Source: Mycolicibacterium fallax (lineage in GTDB: Bacteria; Actinomycetota; Actinomycetes; Mycobacteriales; Mycobacteriaceae). From it: DNA of 64,000 nucleotides. Position 1 is the stretch's first letter. Each line of letters starts with the position of its first letter. This document shows, piece by piece, positions 57,712 to 64,000 of this stretch. The notes below the pieces were generated by a model. It was not told the DNA's origin. It made no database searches and was given only the letters and a program-made list of their open reading frames with translations. Where the stretch lies: assembly GCF_010726955.1 (NCBI RefSeq), contig NZ_AP022603.1:186001-250000 (forward strand). The letters run 5' to 3'. The translations under genes and the position numbers were made by a program.

Positions 57712-59532
57712 GTGCAGCATGCACTCCAGACCGGGGCCGACGACGGCTCCGGTCCCGCCGTTCCGCGGGCGCTCAGCCGCAAGAGAAGGCTCGCCGTCGC
57801 GGGCGTGGCCGCCATCGGCGCGAGCGCCATCGCGATCACCCCGGTCGCCGCGGGCCCGAACCTGGTGGCCGCACAGCATCGTGACGTGGCCCTGACGGCC
57901 GGCTACACGCCCAACCCGCTGGTGACGGATTCCCCGCTGGATGTCTACGGCGGCATCCTCGGCATCACCGGCGAGAACCTGACCGGGCTCGGCGAGTCCT
58001 TCATGGCCAATCCGTTCCCGCTGCTCAGCCAGGTCGCCGCGAACCAGTTGGGCTACGCCGACCGGATCGGTACCGCCTTCGAGAAGATCCAGACCAACAT
58101 GGACGGCTTCTTCGCCGAGGGCACGGTCAAGCCGGGCCAGGCCGAGCACGACGAGAACGGCTACCTGATCAAGGGGAACCGGGTGGGCGCCGGCAACGGC
58201 TACGTCTACGGCACCAACGCGATGATCGCCCTGCAGAAGGGCGACATCTTCCGGGCCTACCAAGAGTTCAACGCCTTGGTGCTGTACAGCAACACGGTTG
58301 CGACAACCCAACTCGGCGGCCTGATCATGGACACCACCGTCACCACCAAGTGGTACAACGCCCCCGACGGTGCGCTGACCACGGACGCCGTGCACTATAA
58401 GGATGCCGCCGGCAACGTGGTTGCAGCGGACACCGATGGCGCGCAGGCGGTGCCCAACACCGTTGCGACACTGGCGGACGGCACTCCGTACACGACGACG
58501 AGCACCAACCGTGGCATCCCCGGTCAGCTGGTGCAGAACGTCTCCAACGCGTTCAGCGCGCTGGCGAACAAGACGAACATCCAGTCCGGGCTGTTCTACT
58601 CGAGCTTCGCGGCGTTTGCCGGCGTGCCCTACGAGGTCTCCCGCAACGTCGCCGAACTGGTCCAGGCCATTCAGGCCGGCGAGCCCGAGACGGCGATCAA
58701 CGTGCTGGTCAACAGCCCGGGGATGACGATCAATGCCCTGTTCAACGGGTTCGATTACTCGGCTACCGACAAGGAAACGTGCACCGGCGGCAATGCCTGC
58801 GTCCCGGTGGTTTCGTGGCCCGGGCTGTTTGCGCCGCTCGGCGCGCCCAAGTCCGATGGCAAGACCCCGCAGCATCCCGGCGGCCTGATCTACCAGGCGC
58901 TGACCGGGATGGGACTGTCGGTGGGCAAGGCAATCGACAATGATCCCGAGACCGAGCGGTCGCTGTTCTCCGGGCTGAATGCGTCCAGCCTGACCTCGGG
59001 CCTGAACCTCAAATCCCTGACCCCGGGCGGCAACGCCAAGGTCGAGGTCGCCAAGGTTGAGGGCGCCAAGGACGAGGTCGGCAAGGATGAGCTCGTCACC
59101 AAGGTCGACGAGGCGGGCAACAGCAAGGGCAACGACACCGCCGTGACGACCCTGCGGTCCACGACCGACACTCCTGAGGCGGCGGTTTCTGCTCCCGAGC
59201 GCGTCGTCGACGCCAAGAAGGAGCTGAGCGACACCGCCGCGGAGGCCAAGGACGCCACGGACGCCGTGACCAAGACGGTCTCCAAGTCCGAGCAGCGCAG
59301 GGCCAAGGCGCAGGAGCGGATCGCCAAGGTCAACGACCGGATCACCACCTCGATCCAGAAGGTCACCGACGGGGTCAAGAAGGCGACCGGCCTGACCAAG
59401 TCCACCAAGAGCGAGTCCACCAAGAGCGAGTCCTCCGGCAGCAGCAAGGATTCGGGCGGCGGCTCGAGCAGCGGCGGCTCCTCGGGCGGCTCAAGCAAGG
59501 GCGGCTCGAGCAGCGGCGGCTCGGACAGTTAG
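57712..59532 (+). CDS. Exported GjpA-like outer-membrane porin family protein
   Basis: A 606-residue secreted protein. The GTG at 57712 with AGGAG at 57701-57705 gives a signal peptide: basic LSRKRRLAVAG, hydrophobic VAAIGASAIAITPVAA, then mature RDVALTAGYTPNPL. This start resembles mycobacterial proteins annotated as porin GjpA. The middle (about 70-400) has Asn/Tyr-rich repeats and two Cys (ETCTGGNACVP). From about 430 the sequence is charged, helical, Lys/Glu/Ala-rich, and the last 40 residues are almost only Ser, Gly and Lys. A transport role is not proven. The upstream iron boxes suggest induction in low iron. Confidence 0.65.
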   Translation: MQHALQTGADDGSGPAVPRALSRKRRLAVAGVAAIGASAIAITPVAAGPNLVAAQHRDVALTAGYTPNPLVTDSPLDVYGGILGITGENLTGLGESFMANPFPLLSQVAANQLGYADRIGTAFEKIQTNMDGFFAEGTVKPGQAEHDENGYLIKGNRVGAGNGYVYGTNAMIALQKGDIFRAYQEFNALVLYSNTVATTQLGGLIMDTTVTTKWYNAPDGALTTDAVHYKDAAGNVVAADTDGAQAVPNTVATLADGTPYTTTSTNRGIPGQLVQNVSNAFSALANKTNIQSGLFYSSFAAFAGVPYEVSRNVAELVQAIQAGEPETAINVLVNSPGMTINALFNGFDYSATDKETCTGGNACVPVVSWPGLFAPLGAPKSDGKTPQHPGGLIYQALTGMGLSVGKAIDNDPETERSLFSGLNASSLTSGLNLKSLTPGGNAKVEVAKVEGAKDEVGKDELVTKVDEAGNSKGNDTAVTTLRSTTDTPEAAVSAPERVVDAKKELSDTAAEAKDATDAVTKTVSKSEQRRAKAQERIAKVNDRITTSIQKVTDGVKKATGLTKSTKSESTKSESSGSSKDSGGGSSSGGSSGGSSKGGSSSGGSDS

Positions 59533-59550
59533 TTCTCGCCGCAAACCAGC

Positions 59551-59583
59551 ACCGGGCCCCCTCCCTGGCGGAGGGGGCCCGGT
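59551..59583. terminator. Hairpin terminator between the GjpA-like and DUF3515 genes
   Basis: ACCGGGCCCCCTCC (59551-59564) pairs perfectly with GGAGGGGGCCCGGT (59570-59583) around a five-base loop. It may serve both converging genes. Confidence 0.75.
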
Positions 59584-59599
59584 CTGCGGGCGGGGGCGC

Positions 59600-60166
59600 T
59601 CAGCGCGGCGGGCCCGGATCGATCGGCCGGGCCGGCAGCGACTCGGCGATCGCCACCGACAGCTGCTGGATCGGGCCGGGACCCGAGCCGTCGGGCAGGG
59701 TGAGCGCGATGTACACCGGGCGATCGACCGCGAACCAGCTCACCAGCCCGGCGTCGGCGACCCGAAACCACTGCACATCATTGACCACCTGCAGCGGCAC
59801 GCCGACCACGAAATCGCCGGGGCGGTCCAGCCCGCAGCGCATGATGACCGGGAGCTGGCCGGTGTCGCTGCGCCAGGCCAGCACCCCGGCCGGGGCCGGC
59901 TCCAGAATCTCCGCGCGCCGGTAGTCGTCGAGCGACTGCGGCGCGGCGGCGAGCAGTTCCGTGCAGTCGGCGGAGCCGGCCTGCGGCGCGGGCAGCGTGG
60001 CCACCGGCACCGGCCCCTGGCTGGGCTGCCGATTCAGCGCGATCACGATGATGGTCAGGACCGCCGCCACCCCCAGCACCAGCGCGATCGCGACCACCGG
60101 GCGCGGCGGTCCGTCGGCGGGCTCGACGAGCGGCTTCGCCGGGGTGGACTCGTCGTCGTCGGTCAT
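59600..60166 (-). CDS. DUF3515 membrane-anchored protein
   Basis: A 188-residue protein: acidic cytosolic N-terminus, one membrane segment (about 23-44), short linker and an external domain with two Cys (SADCTELL, IMRCGLDRPG) that may pair. From memory it corresponds to Rv2980, next to ddl and thiL. GAGGAGA precedes the ATG at 60166. Function unknown. Confidence 0.83.
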   Translation of the reverse strand: MTDDDESTPAKPLVEPADGPPRPVVAIALVLGVAAVLTIIVIALNRQPSQGPVPVATLPAPQAGSADCTELLAAAPQSLDDYRRAEILEPAPAGVLAWRSDTGQLPVIMRCGLDRPGDFVVGVPLQVVNDVQWFRVADAGLVSWFAVDRPVYIALTLPDGSGPGPIQQLSVAIAESLPARPIDPGPPR

Positions 60167-60258
60167 CGCTGTCTCCTCGCCCGTGCAGTGCGATACTCGG
60201 ACCCGTCGGCCCGGGTGCTGAAGCAACCTACCGCAGGCCACCCCGACCAGGAGGTGAC

Positions 60259-61221
60259 GTGACCGAAGGCCCGACCCTCGGCGAACTCGGCGAATTCGCC
60301 GTCATCGACGCCATCACCGCCGGTCGGCGGCACGGCGATGCGGTGCGAGTTGGGCCCGGTGACGACGCCGCGGTGCTCGACGCCCCCGACGGCCGGGTCG
60401 TCGCCTCCACCGACATGCTGGTGCAGGGCCGGCACTTCCGGCTGGACTGGTCGAGTCCCGAACAGGTCGGGCGCAAGGCGATCGCGCAGAACGCCGCGGA
60501 CATCGAGGCGATGGGCGCGGTGCCCACCGGGTTCCTGGTCGCCTTCGGCGCCCCCGTCGACACCCCCGCCAGCGCGGTCACCGCGCTGTCCGACGGGTTG
60601 TCCGCCGAGGCCGCCCGGGCCGGGGCGTCGATCATCGGCGGCGACCTGGTGGCCAGCCCGCAGTGGACGGTTTCGGTGACCGCCCTCGGCGACCTGGCCG
60701 GACGGCCCGCGGTGCTGCGGTCGGGGGCGAGCGCCGGGGACGTCGTCGCGGTGGCCGGCGAGCTGGGCCGATCCGGCGCCGGCTACGCGCTGCTGGACGC
60801 CGGCGCCGCCGAGCCCGCGCTGGCCGCGCTGGTGGACCGCCACCTGGTCCCGCAGCCGCCCTACGGTCAGGGTGCCCGCGCGGCGCGGGCCGGGGCGACG
60901 GCGATGACCGACGTCTCCGACGGGCTGATCATCGATCTGCGCCAACTGGCGGCGGCCTCCGGCGTAGGGATCGACCTGCACACCGCGCGACTGGCGGCCG
61001 ACCGCGACGCCCTGACGGCGGCCGCGGTGGCGCTGGGCGCCGACCCGTGGGCGTGGATCTTCGGCGGGGGAGAGGACCACGCGCTGGTGGCCTGCTTCCC
61101 GGCCGCCGCGGTCCTACCGCAGGGCTGGCGGCTGATCGGGGCGGTCACCGCCGAGCACGACGGGGTCACCGTTGACGGCGGCGGGTGGACCGGCCGGCCG
61201 GGCTGGGACTCGTTCGGCTGA
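60259..61221 (+). CDS. thiL: Thiamine-monophosphate kinase
   Basis: Last step of thiamine diphosphate synthesis. 320 residues of the AIR synthase-like fold: VGPGDDAAVLDAPDGRVVAS with metal ligands near 33-52, DMLVQGRHFRLDW, VGRKAIAQNAADIEAMGA and a C-terminal DVSDGLIIDLRQLA. GGAGG precedes the GTG start at 60259. Confidence 0.95.
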   Translation: MTEGPTLGELGEFAVIDAITAGRRHGDAVRVGPGDDAAVLDAPDGRVVASTDMLVQGRHFRLDWSSPEQVGRKAIAQNAADIEAMGAVPTGFLVAFGAPVDTPASAVTALSDGLSAEAARAGASIIGGDLVASPQWTVSVTALGDLAGRPAVLRSGASAGDVVAVAGELGRSGAGYALLDAGAAEPALAALVDRHLVPQPPYGQGARAARAGATAMTDVSDGLIIDLRQLAAASGVGIDLHTARLAADRDALTAAAVALGADPWAWIFGGGEDHALVACFPAAAVLPQGWRLIGAVTAEHDGVTVDGGGWTGRPGWDSFG

Positions 61222-61233
61222 GTTCACCGACGG

Positions 61234-61239
61234 TAGGTT
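61234..61239 (+). promoter_or_regulatory. Candidate -10 box for ung (leaderless)
   Basis: TAGGTT ends six bases before the ung GTG. No ribosome binding site is present in the 24-base gap after thiL. Confidence 0.45.
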
Positions 61240-61245
61240 GAGCGG

Positions 61246-61956
61246 GTGAGCGAACCCGCTGCGACATCGGTGACGTCCGGACCGCGACCGCTGGCCGAGT
61301 TGATCGACCCGGGCTGGGCGTCGGCGCTGGCCCCGGTCGGCGACCGCGTCGCCGAGCTGGGCACGTTTCTGCGCGGCGAACTCGGTCAGGGCCGCGGCTA
61401 TCTGCCTGCGGGGGAGAACGTGTTGCGGGCGTTCACCTTTCCCTTCGACGCGGTCCGGGTGCTGATCGTCGGACAGGACCCCTACCCGACCCCGGGGCAC
61501 GCCATGGGCCTGAGCTTCTCGGTCGCCCCCGAGGTACAACCGCTGCCGCGCAGCCTGGTGAACATCTTCACCGAGTACAGCGCGGACCTGGGGCTGCCGA
61601 AGCCGTCCAACGGGGATCTGACGCCGTGGGCCCGACGCGGGGTGATGCTGCTCAACAGGGTGCTGACGGTCAGCCCGGGCACCCCGGCCTCGCATCGCGG
61701 CAAGGGCTGGGAGGCGGTCACTGAGTGCGCGATCCGGGCGCTGGCCGAGCGCCCGGCGCCCTACGTCGCGATCCTGTGGGGCCGCGATGCCGGCACCCTC
61801 AAACCGATGCTCGGGCCGCGCTGCGCGGTGATCGAGTCCCCACACCCGTCGCCGCTGTCGGCCTCCCGCGGGTTCTTCGGTTCCCGCCCGTTCAGCCGGG
61901 CCAACGCCCTGCTGCGCGAGGCCGGCGCCGAACCGGTGGACTGGCAGCTGCCCTAG
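61246..61956 (+). CDS. ung: Uracil-DNA glycosylase
   Basis: Removes uracil from DNA, important in GC-rich genomes where cytosine deamination is frequent. 236 residues, family 1: water-activating Asp motif [19 protein letters not shown] near 77-95 and the C-terminal [19 protein letters not shown] near 194-212. GTG start. Confidence 0.96.
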   Translation: MSEPAATSVTSGPRPLAELIDPGWASALAPVGDRVAELGTFLRGELGQGRGYLPAGENVLRAFTFPFDAVRVLIVGQDPYPTPGHAMGLSFSVAPEVQPLPRSLVNIFTEYSADLGLPKPSNGDLTPWARRGVMLLNRVLTVSPGTPASHRGKGWEAVTECAIRALAERPAPYVAILWGRDAGTLKPMLGPRCAVIESPHPSPLSASRGFFGSRPFSRANALLREAGAEPVDWQLP

Positions 61957-61975
61957 CCGGGGGAGGGACGCGAAA

Positions 61976-62009
61976 AGCGCCCCACCACCGCGAACGGTGA
62001 GGGGGCGCT
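61976..62009. terminator. Bidirectional terminator between ung and rpmB
   Basis: AGCGCCCC (61976-61983) pairs with GGGGCGCT (62002-62009); an inner CACCG/CGGTG stem closes on loop CGAA. AAAA precedes it, giving Ts for the minus-strand transcript. Confidence 0.72.
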
Positions 62010-62040
62010 GATGCGCTGGGATCGCCCGGGAAGGACGACC

Positions 62041-62235
62041 TCAGCCGCGCAGGACCTTGCCGGCCTTGATGCAGGAGGTGCAGGCGTTGACGCGCTTCTT
62101 GTTGCCGCCCGGGCGGTCAACCGAGTGCACGACCTGGATGTTCGGGTTCCAGCGCCGGTTGGTGCGCCGGTGCGAGTGGGACACCGACTTGCCGAAGCCG
62201 GGGCTCTTTCCGCAGATGTCGCAGACGGCAGCCAT
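62041..62235 (-). CDS. rpmB: 50S ribosomal protein L28 (zinc-binding form)
   Basis: Large-subunit ribosomal protein of 64 residues: [20 protein letters not shown], then [11 protein letters not shown] and [14 protein letters not shown]. The two CxxC pairs mark the zinc-containing type; mycobacteria often have a second, Cys-free paralogue induced in low zinc, not seen here. GAGGAG lies before the ATG at 62235. It diverges from the DAK2 gene. Confidence 0.96.
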   Translation of the reverse strand: MAAVCDICGKSPGFGKSVSHSHRRTNRRWNPNIQVVHSVDRPGGNKKRVNACTSCIKAGKVLRG

Positions 62236-62406
62236 GTGTAGCACTCCTCGAAGTCGATACTTGGGGGCCAACAACCTGCTCGGGTGGCCCGACAACCTGA
62301 CCAGAATAGGTGAGGATGTGGAAAAGGCCAAAATCCGGAGTCGGGGATGTCGGGGCGGGTGGCTAGGCTGGGCCGACAACCGATCGGATTGGGAGGCGGC
62401 GCGGGC

Positions 62407-64000
62407 ATGTCGGAACGTCGGCTCGACGGCACGGTGCTGCGGCAGTGGGCACACGCCAGCGTCGGCGACCTGATCGGCCACGCCGACGAGATCAATCGGC
62501 TCAACGTCTTCCCGGTCGCCGACTCCGACACCGGCACGAACATGCTGTTCACCATGCGTGCCGCGGTCGCCGAGGTCGACGCGCAGGCCCCGGCCGGTGA
62601 CGTGGTGGCGGTGTCGGGGGCGCTGGCCGCCGGGGCGCTGCGCGGCGCCCGCGGTAATTCCGGGGTGATCCTGTCCCAGATCTTGCGCGGCCTTGCCGAG
62701 GTCACCGCGGCGCGGGCGGCGGGCCCAGACGGGTCGGGCGCCATCGATTCCGCGGGTCTGGCAGCTGCGCTGCGCCACGCGGTGGCGACAGTGGTGGCCG
62801 CGATGGGTGGCGAGGTGATCGACGGGACCGTCGTCTCGGTCCTGCAGGCCGCCGCCGCGGCCGCCGAGGCCGGCGCCGACGACAGCCTGCCGGTGACCCT
62901 GGCAGCCGTTGCCGAGGCCGCCGCGGTTGCCCTCGATCGCACCCCCGAACAGCTCGCGGTGCTGGCCGAGGCCGGTGTCGTCGACGCCGGCGGCCGCGGA
63001 CTGCTGGTGTTGCTCGACGCGCTGCGGGCGGCCGTCACCGGCCACCCGCCGGTGCCGCGGCCGCGCTATCAGCCGAACCCGCCGGCGGGCCGGCCGGACC
63101 CGTGCCCGGCGCCCGCTGCGGACCCGCTTCCGGTGCCCGGGCCGCCCGCCTTTGAGGTGATGTACACCCTGAGCGGCATGCCCGCCGCGGCCGGGCCCGG
63201 CCTGCGCCGGAGCCTGGAGGATCTCGCCGACTCCGTCGTCATCGCTGCCGAGGGCGCCGGGCCCGGCGGCGACCACTCCGTGCACGTGCACACCGATGAC
63301 GCCGGCGCGGCGATCGAGGCAGGCCTGGCCCTCGGCACGCTGTCGCGGATCCGGATCGCCGCGCTCAGTGGCCCGGGCTCCGAGGTCGCCCCGGCCGGCT
63401 GGGCGCGGGACCGCGCGGTGCTCGCCGTGGTCGATGGCGACGGTGCCGAGGGACTGTTCGGTGCCGAGGGCGCGGTGGTGCTGCGACCCGAACGCACCGC
63501 CGACGGCCCGTTCGTCAGCGCCCACCAGCTGCTGCGCGCCGTCGTGGACACCGGCGCGGCCAAGGTGATGGTGCTGCCCAACGGCTACATCGCGGTGGAG
63601 GAACTCGTCGCGGGCTGCACGGCGGCCATCGGCTGGGGCATCGACGTGGTGCCGCTGCCGACCGGCTCGATGGTGCAGGGGCTGGCCGCCCTCGCCGTGC
63701 ACGATCCGGCACGCCGCGCCGTCGACGACGGCTACGCGATGGCCCAGGCGGCCGGCGCCACCCGGTACGGGTCGGTGCGCCGGGCCACCGAGGATGCGCT
63801 GACCTGGGTCGGTCCCTGCCACGTCGGAGACGGCCTGGGCATCGCCGGCGACGAGGTGCTCGTCGTCCGCCACGACATCGGTGCGGCCGCCCGGGGACTG
63901 GTCGACCTGATGCTCGCCGGCGGCGGCGAACTGGTCACCGTGCTGCTCGGCGACGGCGTCGACGACGAGGTCGGGGACGCGCTGGCCGACCACGTCGGCC
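62407..64000 (+). CDS. FakA-like DAK2-domain protein (3' end outside window)
   Basis: Open from ATG 62407 to the window end, 531 residues, still in frame. N-terminal DAK2 (DhaL-like) domain with the nucleotide/Mg motif [14 protein letters not shown] near 37-50, [20 protein letters not shown] near 78-97 and [16 protein letters not shown]. The rest resembles the FakA middle and C-terminal domains ([31 protein letters not shown]). Such proteins phosphorylate fatty acids carried by a DegV/FakB partner; no partner is in the window. From memory it is the counterpart of Rv2974c. It was absent from simple start-to-stop frames because no stop is reached. Confidence 0.88.
   Translation, partial: MSERRLDGTVLRQWAHASVGDLIGHADEINRLNVFPVADSDTGTNMLFTMRAAVAEVDAQAPAGDVVAVSGALAAGALRGARGNSGVILSQILRGLAEVTAARAAGPDGSGAIDSAGLAAALRHAVATVVAAMGGEVIDGTVVSVLQAAAAAAEAGADDSLPVTLAAVAEAAAVALDRTPEQLAVLAEAGVVDAGGRGLLVLLDALRAAVTGHPPVPRPRYQPNPPAGRPDPCPAPAADPLPVPGPPAFEVMYTLSGMPAAAGPGLRRSLEDLADSVVIAAEGAGPGGDHSVHVHTDDAGAAIEAGLALGTLSRIRIAALSGPGSEVAPAGWARDRAVLAVVDGDGAEGLFGAEGAVVLRPERTADGPFVSAHQLLRAVVDTGAAKVMVLPNGYIAVEELVAGCTAAIGWGIDVVPLPTGSMVQGLAALAVHDPARRAVDDGYAMAQAAGATRYGSVRRATEDALTWVGPCHVGDGLGIAGDEVLVVRHDIGAAARGLVDLMLAGGGELVTVLLGDGVDDEVGDALADHVG

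Overview
The window is very GC-rich, coding-dense DNA from a mycobacterium (family Mycobacteriaceae). The evidence is a type I fatty acid synthase with its own AcpS, a full yrbE-mce operon, F420 biology (an FbiD-type enzyme and an F420-type flavin fold protein), a lysine-rich HupB, a Cfp6-like protein, and a gene order that, from memory, follows two M. tuberculosis blocks (Rv2520c-Rv2524c and about Rv2974c-Rv3004). The extra operons argue for an environmental, non-tuberculous species. The species cannot be named from this window.

Layout. 1-8.7 kb: the C-terminal part of FAS-I, acpS, a secreted zinc-peptidase lipoprotein and an M20 peptidase. 8.7-22.8 kb: an accessory island, opened by a tandem repeat array and read leftwards: yrbEA-yrbEB-mceABCDEF-mas-two DUF2236 (MpaB/Lcp-type) genes-fadD, with a double-HTH TetR gene diverging from it. 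22.8-26.3 kb: bcp, a DUF3618 protein and a metQNI-type ABC importer. 26.3-34.8 kb: cfp6, a second array of the same repeat family, then branched-chain amino acid genes (attenuator leader, ilvB, ilvN, ilvC), an FAD oxidoreductase, serA and leuB. 34.8-42.8 kb: a second accessory stretch (DUF3556 protein, PoxB-like enzyme, TetR with divergent DUF2236 gene, MFS transporter, DUF222-HNH protein). 43-64 kb: conserved core with an FAH-family enzyme, gltX, tRNA-Gln, tRNA-Glu, F420/FMN protein, leuR-like IclR, leuC, leuD, hupB, mutT1, ppk, fbiD, gpsA, a PLP enzyme, ddl, a GjpA-like secreted protein behind two IdeR-like boxes, a DUF3515 protein, thiL, ung, rpmB and a FakA-like DAK2 protein cut by the window end.

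How the genes work together. FAS-I and AcpS make and activate the fatty acid machinery. ilvBNC, leuB and leuCD supply valine, isoleucine and leucine, with attenuation at ilvB and probable IclR control at leuC. The mce island looks like one translationally coupled unit (mostly ATGA overlaps) joining import of a hydrophobic compound to oxygenase-like proteins and a CoA ligase. The most unusual features are a 32-bp repeat core shared by two distant intergenic arrays whose spacers form covarying hairpins, the Mce-DUF2236-FadD unit, and tandem iron boxes in front of the GjpA-like gene. Many genes carry a -10 box 5-8 bases before the start codon, which points to leaderless transcripts.
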